Shown here in pieces: positions 34,700 to 45,345 of a stretch of DNA of 64,000 nt; the first letter of the stretch is position 1; every line of letters begins with the position of its first letter. The notes beneath the pieces were generated by a model. It was not told the origin of the DNA, searched no databases, and saw nothing but the letters and a program-made list of their open reading frames with translations. Position numbers and translations under genes: made by a program. This DNA is from Macrocystis pyrifera (taxonomy: Eukaryota; Sar; Phaeophyceae; Laminariales; Laminariaceae): the NCBI GenBank assembly GCA_031763025.1, contig JASSKH010000014.1:12781201-12845200 (forward strand). The letters are read 5' to 3'.

Positions 34700-35066
34700 C
34701 GATTGTCGAGGAAACATCACGGGGCCGCTTCGCGGGGGAAGGGCATTCGTAACACAAGGCCGCGGCTGCGCCTGCTTCCCCGGGCGCCGGGTACGCCAGG
34801 AAGAAGAGTTCCCAGCCATGTAATGTGTTTGCCGCCACGGAGAGGTGCAAGTGGCGCGATTGTATCTTCGTGCATGACGCTCCCCCCTCGGATTCGTCGT
34901 CTCCTGCCGCTCTCAGCGCTGGGGGGGTGGCGACATCTCGGCGTCGGCCGGGGTCGGGCCACGTGCTTCGGCCCTGCGCGCGGCCAACGCTCCTAGGGCT
35001 ACGAGTGGCGGGGGGGCATATGGGGGCGGTGGTTCCAGCTCCGGATGAGGACACGGGCCCTTCCTT

Positions 35067-36359
35067 TTGGTCGGGCCAACATCATTTGCGGGTACTTGGG
35101 CCTCCCATACCGCCGGCGGGGAGGTTGCGACGCCCACGGCACGCGGCGAGGCGCCGGAGCGGGCGGCTAAGCGCCGTGCCGTGAGGGGGCTGCGGGGTCG
35201 TGCGTTGGATGCTCTAGCTGGCGACGGCGGCGTTGGGCGGGAGCGGGTCTTGGTGTCTCCGGGTTCCGTCTCCTTCCGGGACAGAGGTAACTTGGGGGTG
35301 TTTGCGCCGTTTTTGCCTAGTGATCCATCGTGCACCGTGCATCGGCGCGTTGAGGTCGAGTCGTGGCTTTCCTCGAAGGCTAGTGTAGCACAGTCCTTTT
35401 CGTGGGTAGGTTTTGTGAGCCTCGATCGGATCGCTGGCGTAGGTACTCTCCTTTTTCGTCGGTGTCAGGGTAGCATTGCATCTTTAGTGACCACCGTTGG
35501 GCCGTCTCATCTTGCTCTGCATATATGCCCGGATACCGTGCGTCACTGGTTCGGGACCATAAAGCAGTTCCCGGCGATTACTCAACTGCTTCGCGTGTTG
35601 TCTCCGAACTCGCCGGCTTGCGTTGCCCGTAGGAGGGATTTAACTACTGGGCTTGAGTACGGCTATCACTCTAGCGCTCTCCCGCACGAGGGTGCTATTC
35701 TTGAAAAGGTTTGTGCGGACGGGGCTTATGGGCGTGCCCTGGTGTTTGATATGGGTTCCGCAGCTGACATTCGGGGGCTGCGTATTTCACCCTTGGCTGT
35801 CGTTCTGAAACCCAAATTTCGTATCGTTCATGATCTCACCTTTGCGCGCGCGGGCGGTCGGACCAGCGTTAATAGCTACACCTTTTTTTCTTCGGCCCCA
35901 AATTGCGAACTTGGCAGCGTGTTTCGCGATGTGCTTATGCGGGTTTTATTCTTGCGTCAGGAACACGGTAGGAACGCTCGGATTGTTTTGTGTCAGGTGG
36001 ACGTTAAATACGCGTTTGGGCAGATTCCGGTGGTCCCTGCCGGGGCGCCCGTCTTTGGGTATGTGGCCGGTGGTCACGTGGTTGTGGACTTGCGTTTGCA
36101 GTTCGGGTGGCGGAACAGCCCCGGGTTCTGGGGTTTGCTTTCGTCAGCGCTCGAACATTCTCACACTCGTTCCACCTTCCAACCGCAGTCGTGTCGAGAC
36201 AAGGGGCGGCTGCCGTCGCGCACGTCGTCATCGCCCCTCCGCGGGGAGGGCCGGCCGTGCCGCTCCCGGGGGATTGTAAGCCCTGGCACGGGGGGTAATA
36301 CCGGGAGCTGTTTTTTCGAAAGGTATTACGTCGACGACGGCATCCTTGTTGAGCTGTAA
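35067..36359 (+). pseudogene. Reverse transcriptase part of YR retrotransposon pol
   Basis: This frame carries the core RT motifs in order: KPKFRIVHDLTF (motif 2), QVDVKYAFGQIPV with the first catalytic Asp (motif A), FGWRNSPGFWGLL (motif B-like) and YVDDGILVEL with the YxDD catalytic pair (motif C). It synthesises element cDNA on the RNA template in active relatives. The frame ends at TAA 36357-36359 but continues in the same phase with typical DIRS RT thumb sequence (TRLEVLGRIIDTEALT), so this is a premature stop. An in-frame TGA near 35046 lies just upstream of the first Met. The frame is inactive as written. Confidence 0.8.
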
Positions 36360-37871
36360 AGGTGGCCGGACGGCCGCCGTTGCCAGCGAGCGGTGCAGTC
36401 GCTCGCGTCGGACTACTTTCGCCTGCTGGGCGAAGGTGGGGCATCTCATCCTCCCCTCTTGTCTAACCGTACAATCACTAACTGGGACACCCGTTTGGAG
36501 GTCTTGGGTCGGATTATTGACACTGAGGCCCTCACGATGACGCTTCCGCCGCATTAGAGAGGCAAGCTGCGGGACCTTCTCGCATCGTGGCCGGCATCTC
36601 GGGCCTTCGCTTCTGCGAAGCAGGTGTCGAAGCTCGTCGGGTTTCTCATGCACGTATTTTTAGCGGTCCGTCTGGGGTCGTTTTTCGTGCAGCGCATGTT
36701 GGCCTCGGTGGGGATACCGCCCATCACCGCCGTCGCTGACTACGCATGCCGTCCCGCCAGCACTGGGTGGCGAGTCGTGCTCGGGCCCGAGTTCCACGAG
36801 GACCACGAGTTCTGTCGATGGTTCGTTGCTGAGAGGCTCGACGTGCGGAGGGGTAGCTTGTCGGCTTGGTTGTACCACTTGCTTGAGCGCCCAGCCCGAC
36901 GTACCCTGTTTTCGGATGCTTCCCACACGGCCGTTGGGGGCTTCTGCCTTGAAACTGGCAATTGCTGGCGTTATGGGCTCGATCCCGCCGAACAGTCTCG
37001 TTTCTGCGGCTCGAGTAAGGCCGTCGCTGGCGAGAACGATATTTCCATCAACGTCCTTGAACTGTTGGGAATGGTGGTGTCGGCGCGGGTCCTTGCGTCT
37101 CCGTGCGCTGAGCGCCCGTCCTCGACGGGCGACTGCGTGTTGTTGCGTGGGGACAATGAAGCCGACATGGCGTGGGTGTGGCGGTGTCGTGGGGGTAAGG
37201 AGCCCCGACCTGGTGCGTTGATGCGCCTCCTCGCGCTGGAATTGTTCTGGGGTTGGCGTTTTGACGCGAAACACATGCGGGGTGTTTTTAATGTCGTCGC
37301 TGATGGTATCTCACGCTGGGATCGCGACCTTGTACTCCGTAACCTGCACTCCGTTTGCCCTGATGTTCCGCAGGCCGAGAACGTGGGGGAGGCCGGGACG
37401 TCTCTCTGTGGCCTCGAGCTCATGCAAAACGCAGTTGCGGTCTCGTCTGAACAGACCTATCTGGGGCTTTTTGGCGCCTGGGTAGACTTCCGGGTGCGTT
37501 ATGGAGTGCCGTCTTTTCTCCAGCATAGTCTTGACATGGCGAACGTGTGGTGCTTGTTTGAGTACGTAGCGTACGCGTTTGTCACCAAAACATTGCGGTC
37601 GGCGACCATCGAGAGTCATCCGTCGGCGACCAAATACTTTCACCGTATTTCGCGCGGTTTCGAGCTCGATACTACTCACTCCGTTATCGCTAGCGCCCTC
37701 AAAGGCGCTGCTCGTTCGCACGCCGACGTGGGAAACCGAGCAACCGTGCGTCGGCCCATTTCATGGGGAACGTTTCTTGCGGGTGAGACTCTGATTCCAT
37801 CATGGCGCGCTGGGGGTCGGGTTCCGTGGCCTTCTCTGTGTGCATCGTTTTGTTTCTTGACCCGCGCGTAG
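36360..37871 (+). pseudogene. RT thumb, RNase H and recombinase N-terminal region
   Basis: Same phase as the RT frame. After an in-frame TAG at 36556-36558 comes KQVSKLVGFLMHV, then an RNase H domain with the acidic residues in TLFSDASHTAVGG, INVLELLG, LRGDNEADMAWVWR and NVVADGISRWD. From about residue 270 of the open segment a tyrosine-recombinase N-terminal (SAM-like) helical domain follows (SEQTYLGLFGAWVDFRVRYG). The segment ends at TAG 37869-37871, after which the recombinase core continues in phase. Confidence 0.75.
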
Positions 37872-38516
37872 GAAATGTTTGCGGAAACGAGGTCGCGAGT
37901 TCATGAGTCGTCTTGTTTACGGCGGGTCGACGTCGCGTTCTTTCGCGGTGACTCCCAGCTGGCGGAAGCGCTGTGGTCGACCGCTGACCGGGTTGAGGTC
38001 CGCTTTCACGGGTCAAAGGGAGATCAGTTGCGGAAGGGTGCTGTTCTGACGCGTGTGCGGACGGGTCTTCCGAGGCCCGTGGGCGCCAGGGGGGGTGCCG
38101 TCGATCTTATGATCGAGTTCATGTCTTGTTACCTGTTCCTTCCCTCGTCGGCCCCTCTGGTTGCGTTTAGTATTGGCAACGGCAGATGGGCAATGTGGAC
38201 CAAGCAACAAGCGACGGCTGCCCTACGAGCGGTGGTTGCGCTGGTGGGCGTGCGGGCGAAGGATTACGCCCTGCTTTCCCTGAGGATTGAAGGCACAACT
38301 CACCTGTCAGCCGGGGGGGCTACACCAGCGATCTTGTAGAGTGAGGGTCGGTGGGCGTCCGACGCGTACAAGGCGTACGTACGTAGTCATGGGGAGGACG
38401 CCAGTTGGGTAGAAAGCGTGATGGCCAAAGAGGGCACGGGTAGGGGAATCCAGCCGGGGCAGGGTAGGAAATGGGGGCCAGCGAGTAAATGCACCGGGCT
38501 GGGTAAGAAGCGATAA
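37872..38516 (+). pseudogene. Tyrosine recombinase catalytic domain of the YR retrotransposon
   Basis: Continues in phase with the previous segment. GSKGDQLRKG and RVRTGLPRP precede the helical core; box C reads LLSLRIEGTTHLSAGGATP; after an in-frame TAG (38337-38339) comes SEGRWASDAYKAYVRSHG with the nucleophilic Tyr region, and the frame ends with TAA at 38514-38516. Relatives have H-x-x-R in box C (HSLR); here the His is Leu, so a catalytic residue appears lost. The domain would integrate circular cDNA by site-specific recombination in active relatives. Confidence 0.7.
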
Positions 38517-38846
38517 CAAATGGGGGGGCGCGTAGGTGTGGTTATGCAAGCCAGGTGGACGAAGGGAGAAGTTATAAAGCATCGCAACAAGTGCGCGGGA
38601 CGAGGGGGGGGGGGGGGTAGGCTAGGCATCCGCAAAGTGAGCCAACCCCATGTTGGAAGCTGGCGTCGAGAGATCGACTTCGCCAGTTGGGGATGGAGTT
38701 TGACTCAGGTTTACGGATATTAGCAGGGGGTTTCTACTGGAGCAGCCCCGGGGGTCGGCCCCTCTCTCCAACCCCCCTTCGCTCCGAGCGGGGGGGGGGG
38801 GGTGGGCACTGATATAAGACAACTTCGAAAGCAAAATGCAAAGCGG
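38517..38846 (+). repeat. G-rich tail with dispersed repeat Q
   Basis: A 14-G run lies at 38606-38619 and another G run at 38790-38802. From 38664 to 38838 the sequence matches 44884-45056 closely (TGGCGTCGAGAGATCGAC, GGATGGAGTTTGACTCAGG, GGAGCAGCCCCGGGGGTC, ATATAAGACAACTTC). At 44.9 kb Q runs on into a K repeat; here it runs into A2 at the same point. Confidence 0.75.
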
Positions 38847-39047
38847 AGTATTATCGAGGTACGAGAAAATATGTGTTTTGTATGTACGGGAGAACTTGAC
38901 CAATTAGATCAACACGGGTTGTTGTACCCGTGTAGTCCAAAAGTGCACCTGAGACCAGTTCTGCTGTAGCAGTTGCATCGCGAGCGAGAGGACGCAGCGA
39001 CGCAGGGTCGTCAAGACAGGAACAACGTGCGGTAAAGACTGGTATAC
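38847..39047 (+). repeat. Direct repeat A2 flanking the tyrosine-recombinase retroelement
   Basis: Second copy of the ~195-bp repeat at 33383-33582. The similarity ends at the word GACTGGTATAC, after which the two copies differ completely. Its left boundary abuts repeat Q. Confidence 0.75.
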
Positions 39048-39469
39048 ATTCCCATCCACCCGCCCGTGCTTTTGAGGAGTCAGTGGAGGGGGAGTTACCT
39101 AGTCGCAGCAGCGGTATGACGCAGTGGCTTCTGTTCGGTATACGTACTTTGTGGGCGCCTTTGCTGGTGTCGGAGTGTCGTATATTGCGCAGGTTGCGGG
39201 GGGACTAGTCGCTGTAAGGTTTGGTTCTGTTGCACGACTCGCGGTGCATCAGCTGTTGGTATGACGCGGGGACGTTGCTGTTTATTTTACTCTTGCTGGA
39301 GTGATTGTCGCCTTTCCGCGTGCACGTCGTGGTGTTGCGTCATCAGCTCGGATTATGCGCGCAATCTGAATCGTAGGAGAGAGGTTTATCCGTAGGGGGG
39401 TGGCATGGGGCGCGACGTATACGGCGTATTGTTTACGCTTCGTTTTTCTGGTGTTTGCTGGTATAATAG
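39048..39469. other. No gene recognised
   Basis: Right flank of the YR element. It would contain the B2 repeat if the element has the Ngaro layout, but I see no match to the region before A2. No coding motif. Confidence 0.4.
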
Positions 39470-39790
39470 GTAAATCGTGAATGGTGCTGTCGGCCCAGTT
39501 GATGGGGCCCTCGGAATGAAGGCAGGCGACCAAGATCGGCCGGTTCGTGCGTGTATATTATCGTGCACGTTGAAGAGAAGATAAAGAGGAAGATGGAGTG
39601 GGCACGGCGCGTGCCCACACCAACACGAAAAGGGGTATCCAGAACTCAAAACCAATTCCCACACGTATCCTGCAATATTCCCGCAATGTCCCGCCATATC
39701 TCTTTACCAAACCCAGATCTTCGTACCAAATCTCCGAATAAATATTACTACTGTCACAAGGAGAGTGATATCATGAGTACATCTTTCACT
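39470..39790 (+). repeat. Direct repeat E, copy 1
   Basis: Matches 43768-43915 (AAATCGTGAATGGTGCTGTC, GGCCCAGTTGATGGGG, GATGGAGTGGGCACG) and then 44600-44722 (CACACGTATCC, ACCAAACCCAGATCT, ATGAGTACATCTTTCA). The two copies lie either side of the Copia fragment and R copy 3, in the same orientation, so they might be diverged terminal repeats of one element. TG...CA termini were not identified. Confidence 0.7.
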
Positions 39791-40701
39791 CCCCCTGCTC
39801 GTGCCATCACTTTCCTCTATCTCAATGCAATCACATGAAAAAAACCCCATAATGTATCCTCCGTACTATACTCCAGATAAAATCATGCCTTCTCAAAACC
39901 AGAGTCAACAGGCTAGACACAGCACAAAGTACAATAGTCCGTAGACTAGATAATTGTAAACTCACTATGGCCTCAGCTAGATCCCCGATCACTTTTTAAT
40001 ACGATTTCAAACTTCTCAACACAACCTGTCTCTATCATATCAGTCATCGTCAAATCACGAAACTCAATTCGAAGTCAATATAATGTCGCCAAAAAACGGG
40101 TGATCTATCCATCACCGTTTCCATCAGTCTCAATTTTCAAACAAAAATCGTTCAATCATCAAACACACCCACAAAGTAACGCCAAGTTATCACACAGAGA
40201 AACTGTCCTGTCCAACACTCCCCTATATGTTTTTTTTCCTTCTTTATGCTCTCTTGATTCCTCCCCATAAAATCTACTATCGAGCACATACTACTGCAGT
40301 GTCCTCGACACAAGTTTTCCGCCTCACGAATCCAAGTCAAATATCAAACATATAAGTCCTCCCCATAAAACCCTTTACTACCGCTGTTGAGTTCTCCACA
40401 CTATTGTATACCTTTCTCACCAACTTCAAATATCAAATGCTACAGCCGTTTGTATTATCCTGGCGTCCTAAGTCAACACAAAAATTCCTCCTCAAGAATA
40501 TCATCACATAAAACTACGACACAAGGAATCCCCAAGACTCTGAAAACCAAACACATTATATACGGTGGCAAATGCCGAAACCAACAATAATCAAATCGTC
40601 ACACAATTAAGTCGGAATCCAAAACGATATGGCACTACTTGCAATTAGATACCACAATGTCAAGACTCTTTATGATCCAAAATATCTCCACAAAAACACG
40701 T
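39791..40701. other. A/C-rich stretch beside the Copia fragment
   Basis: Mostly A- and C-rich on the plus strand, with no recognisable domain. By position it could be the 3' untranslated region and polypurine-tract side of the minus-strand Copia element. I found no definite polypurine tract. Confidence 0.4.
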
Positions 40702-41660
40702 TCAATCAGTCTTCAACACATACAGTCCAAAACAAAAACACATAAAACACAATCCGTCACTCCAAACATTCATGACAATGCCCCTGAGGAAATCAAACGC
40801 CTCCCTGGTTAGTGCCTTTGTGAGAAAATCGGCATGCTGGTACGCCGACGGCACATGAATCACCTTGATCTCGTCCCTCTCCATCAACTCCCTAAGAAAG
40901 TGGTGGCGCACATCATTATGTTTCGAGTTCGAGTTGATGATAGGGTTGCTAGCAAGGGAAATAGCCACCTCATTGTCCTCAAAAACCGGAATTAACGGCA
41001 TGCCAGCATCCGGCAGAAAGAAACGCCAAACCTGCCTGAGGAACAACGCTTCCTTCACTACATCGCCCAACGCGACATATTCTGCCTCTGTGGTTGAGGT
41101 CGTCACACACGTTTGAGTCCTGGACAACCAAGCAACAGGTCCACCGCAAAACATCACAATACCTCCGCTCACACTGCGGCGATCCGCGGCCTTACTGCAT
41201 GCTCAACCCCATTGCACTTCCCTTCTCGAACGAAATCCCCAACGAACTCGTTCTCCTCACATATCCCAAAACATCTCGCGCTGCTTCCCAATGCCTAAGC
41301 TTCGGGTGGGCACAGTACCTCGTTATCGCACGCACTGCATTTGCTATGTCTGGCCTCGTCATCGACGCCAGCCACATCAGCGATCCAATCAGTTCACGGA
41401 AAGGCTCACACACATCCTCATCAGCATCAAACTCTCCACGTCTCATTCCAACTCCAATACCAAGCGGCACACTCTTTCCCCACTCATCACTATACTCCTC
41501 CGCTAGCTCCAACGCATAATTCTCCTGGGAAACAGTCAAACGTCCCGACTCCCACTCTCTCTCATAAAAACAACCCGAACACCAGCTGAGCGGGCCTAAG
41601 TCTTTAACAGGCATCATCTCCCCCAGATCCCTGTAAAAATGTTCATATCTCTCCTTCTAT
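40702..41660 (-). pseudogene. Ty1/Copia pol fragment: RT C-terminus and RNase H
   Basis: On the minus strand, 41660-41192 encodes the end of a Copia reverse transcriptase (VKDLGPLSWCSGCFYERE, FRELIGSLMWLASMTRPDIA, HWEAARDVLGYVRRT) and 41172-40702 the Copia RNase H (TTSTTEAEYVALGD, FEDNEVAISLASNP, KHNDVRHHFLRE, HADFLTKAL). Between them, at about 41190, some 35 nt including the usual SDADWA-type motif are missing and the phase changes; KAADRRSVSGG resumes in the new phase. The 5' side ends at a stop near 41650, where R copy 3 begins. Integrase, gag and most of RT are absent, so it is dead. Confidence 0.85.
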
Positions 41661-43325
41661 TTTATGAGAAATCATTGCAAGTCATAGAAAATATCACAGC
41701 AGTAGCCATACTCATCAAAAATAAAAATAAGCCAAGAAATTAAATGCCAGAGATCGTAAGGAAGCCCGTTCCTCCGAACACAAGTCTCCCCTTGTCCCCT
41801 ACTCCCGCTATAGATACACAGATCGCGACGGTAATGCGAGATAGCATACATTCCTTTTCACTGGAATTTTATTTGACGTTGAAACTACTCGAAAACAATA
41901 ACTCTCGCGGAATCCAAATCGATTAGAAGAACAATTCAAAAACACAAACAATGAAAATATTAATCCAGATTCACAGTCAACCACATTTCAACAAGAATCA
42001 CCCCAATGCCCTACTGCTGTAGCCTCCGCCGCGGCTGCCTCTCCGCCCGGTCTCATGGCTTCACCGCAGCTCGGGTCATCCAGCTTATCCTCTTGGGTGA
42101 AATCAAACGTCGCCTCCGCAGCATTGACCCGGCACACAAAGGGATGGGACGTGCATTCGAGCGATTAGGTCTACTATGGGTGTTTTGCTCTTTTCACGCA
42201 TTGACAGCTTGCAAACTACTCTTTACCACTATAGTTCAACGTCTCAAATGCTACTGCAAATAACAGTTACCTGTCGACGAGAATACCTGGCCTCACATTA
42301 AACCCATGTATTCCACGACCACTTGTATACTGCAGTACGTACTTGATGAACATTTACAGCAGTGCCAAGCAAGCTGTTTTTGTCTCAGCTCATACCTACA
42401 ACTCTACCGTCATCAGCAGTAGTACCGGGGCAACAGGCGCTGGACGAGGGGGTGTTCTACTCTGCAGTCCAGTCAGTATTTTACTCAAGTCTGTGTCATG
42501 TATACTCTGATATTTTGCTCTCAGTACCATATTACTTCTGCTGCTGCACTAGTATATTTTATATTACTCCGTCCACAGACATCTTGCCCCTTGGCACGTC
42601 ACGAGTAGCACGGGTCGTGCTACACAGCAGCTGCCACACATCCACCCGATAACTCAAAAACGAGTTACCCGCATGCAAAGATGTAAATATGTGAAACGCC
42701 GCAAACAGACGTGTTGCTGTAGTTGGGTACAAGGGTTCAACATATACAACCTCTTTCGGCTGTAATGACGTAAAAAAATGCGCATGGCCGAAGGGTCTTC
42801 GTGCAGTCATTGAGCTCACATCATTCGCACGTATCCCAACCAAACTCTAGAGTACTTCTCTCTACCCTTTTTATTTCATACTCGTACTCGTATCGATGCC
42901 CAACCAGAGCCCTCGACCAGCCAACCGTAAAACAGACAGACGTCATAGTCCCGCAGTGCGTCTACAGGATAAGTTCAGCGAGGGAAACTATATACGTCTG
43001 TGCATCTCATTTCAATTTTATAAATTTTGAAATTATGAAAGACGTCAGCTGCGAGTTCCACTTCCAACATTCCCAAACCTCAATCTCCGAAGTTCGGAGA
43101 TTATCTACCATTCTTAAATCGATACACAATCAATCTAAAAACGGAAATCACCACAGCAATCAATCAACAAAGTCAAACGTGCCTGGTGCGGACACAAGTC
43201 CTTGCTGGTGGCGCCTCGGTCCCTTCTCTGTCATCCTCTCTCTCTTGGGGCAGCGCATCCTGTCGCGCCCGTGCGCTGATCCCGAACAGATGATGCAGAC
43301 TCCTCCCGCTGCGCCCATCTTTCCG
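41658..43325 (+). repeat. R-family dispersed repeat, copy 3
   Basis: Aligns with copy 2 from the A-rich leader (TTAAATGCCAGA) through ATGAAAATATTAATCCAGATT and the GTGCCTGGTGCGGAC block to about CCGCTGCGCCCATCTT. It lacks the 3' conserved frame. It directly abuts the truncated Copia fragment, as copy 2 abuts an A/C-rich stretch of similar style. Confidence 0.75.
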
Positions 43326-43767
43326 TCCCATGGGCTTCATGGAATCATATGCTAACGTGCCTGCGTTGGCCCCGAGCGTCATTGCTCGGACCACCTGGTG
43401 TGCCAGATCTTGTCTACCGGATGTCAGCCGCGATTCAGCTCGTGCATGTGCTGCCGATGACTCTGCTCGCGTGTCCGCCCCATGTGGTAAGCCTGGCGCT
43501 GGAATTCGGACCGCGCTGACGCGGCTGCCTCCTACTGCTCTTGTTGTTGTTGCTGAACATGGGGAAGCTCCGCCTCCGCTACTTCTCTGGCGTAGTGCGT
43601 CTCCCTGATCTTCTGCTGGGCCGAGGGGGGAATGGCGTCCCATCCCTCATACTCGGCGGAGAAGTCGTATGAAGAAGACATTTATCCTGCCAACCACAGG
43701 CTGTGGTTTCTCACAACACTCACCCACGCTCGCGAGATTCTGCCATTCTTCGGCAGTCCAACCCGCT
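43326..43767. other. No gene recognised
   Basis: Between R copy 3 and repeat E copy 2. Opposed open frames of 92 and 156 codons overlap (43330-43643) without known motifs. Confidence 0.4.
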
Positions 43768-44722
43768 AGTGTAATAGATAAATCGTGAATGGTGCTGTCG
43801 GCCCAGTTGATGGGGCTCTCGGAATGAAGGAGGCGGCCAAGATCGTCCGGTTCATTCGTGTATAGTATCGTGCACGTTCAAGAGAAGAAAGACGAAGATG
43901 GAGTGGGCACGTGCCATTCTGATGCAATAATGTAACGACCGTTGGGTCTTCATATTTATGCCTCAACGGTCCTCACAATTCCCCCACGCTCTTCCCAAAG
44001 CCCCTCCCTCGTCTCTTCTCACGACACGTTCGGGTTTGGGGGAATACGCGCTCTCTCTCTACGACGATAACAAGCAGCTGCTGCACAGACGCTGCAATAA
44101 CAGCAGCAACGACATAGCTAGTCCCTGTGATCGTACGAGTTCCAACAGATGTATATGCTTGCTGTCGGGGTGTCGAGGTGGCTCTGCCTCTCGTTCATAC
44201 GTTTGGATTTTTTTGTTCTCGCTCGCAACCGTTTGTCAAGCTTTGCCATCACTCTACTGCTGCTGCTGTGATCTGTGTCTCCGGTCTCGGGGTTGTCCGG
44301 TGGCATCACACGATTGTGGGCGGCGTGCTTGCTGCGTGTCGCAGGTGCTAGCTGCTTGCTGCGCGGTCGTCACATACTTCCTCCATCGAGCAGAGCTTTG
44401 TGTCTGTCGTGAGGCGCTTCTCCTGCAGACACTGCTGCTGTGGCAGGTGTGCCGTGCTGCGATCGGCGGCGGAAATGACAAGCTAGGTTCTTCAAGTCAT
44501 CATCCAATCAGCGCACGAATGTTGTCACAATTTGGATGATTTTAGTGTATGTGATTGGCCTACGTCACAAAGGTTTCAGGCCCCAACACTGCGAAAATGC
44601 CTCTACGCACACGTATCCTCCAATATTTCCGCAATGTTCCGCCAGATCTCTGTACCAAACCCAGATCTCCGTACCAAATCTACGAAAAAGCAGAGTTATG
44701 TCATGAGTACATCTTTCATGGT
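43768..44722 (+). repeat. Direct repeat E, copy 2 (interrupted)
   Basis: Bases 43768-43915 and 44600-44722 match the two halves of copy 1 at 39470-39790. The intervening ~685 bp (43916-44599), rich in CTG/CAG words around 44080-44450, have no counterpart there and are either an insertion here or a deletion in copy 1. No target duplication was identified. Confidence 0.6.
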
Positions 44723-44883
44723 ATGTACACGTCATGTATATATTATGCCTTTACTATACGTGCATCGTTGTGGTACACGATGTGTACTCTGGTGGTTGGT
44801 GGGTATGTTGTGTGCATACGTTGTGTGGGTAATTTGTTTTTTCCTGGTATTCGCCTCTATATTATATGTATTGTCATTCCAGT

Positions 44884-45335
44884 CGTCTGGCGTCGAGAGA
44901 TCGACGTCGCCAGTTGGGGATGGAGTTTGACTCAGGTTTACGGATATTAGCACGGGGTTGAACACTGGAGCAGCCCCGGGGGTCTGCCCTTCTCTCCAAC
45001 CCACTTTCGCTCTGAGCTGGGGGGTGCGCACTAATATAAGACAACTTCAGAAGCATAATGCAAAGCAGATTTTTCGTCTTCATTATGAGGCTGAATTTCA
45101 ACCAGAAAACTTTCTTGTTGGAAAAAAAAAAATGTTACCAGGTGTGTGTGTGTTCTTGTTCTTTCTATACCCGTCGACATCCAGCACAACCAGTGTCCGT
45201 GCCGATTCTTGAATCCCTGAGAGATACATTACTAATACGAATACAAGTTCAGTAGTCACTGCGGTGCAGATTTTTTGCCTTGAAATTTTTTACGCCGGAT
45301 TTCGAGGTGGAAACCAGCATACACACGACAAAATC
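44884..45335 (+). repeat. Repeat Q joined to K-family copy 3
   Basis: Bases 44884-45056 match 38664-38838 (Q). Without a break they continue into a K repeat (ATTTTTCGTCTTCATTATGA, CGACATCCAGCACAACCAGT, ACGCCGGATTTCGAGGTGGA). This shows Q and K can be one unit. Non-coding. Confidence 0.75.
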
Positions 45336-45345
45336 CAGTTTATGG

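Larger units (their letters stand above)
33383..39047 (+). mobile_element. DIRS/Ngaro-type tyrosine-recombinase retrotransposon (inactive)
   Basis: Between direct repeats A1 and A2 the plus strand encodes, in order, a gag-like region, reverse transcriptase, RNase H and a tyrosine recombinase, with no aspartic protease or DDE integrase. This order and the recombinase define the DIRS order (YR retrotransposons). Direct instead of inverted terminal repeats point to the Ngaro/PAT style. Four in-frame stops interrupt the pol frame without any frameshift from 35067 to 38516. About 330 bp between the recombinase and A2 hold a G-rich tract and a fragment of a dispersed repeat (Q). Confidence 0.8.

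Noticed and set aside
33575..37721. Minus-strand genes opposite the retrotransposon (up to 204 codons)
   Set aside because: They are shadows of GC-rich gag/pol frames and contain no domain.
33383..39047. An LTR retrotransposon (Gypsy/Copia) assignment for this element
   Set aside because: There is no aspartic protease or DDE integrase, the RNase H is followed by a tyrosine recombinase, and the repeats lack TG...CA ends.
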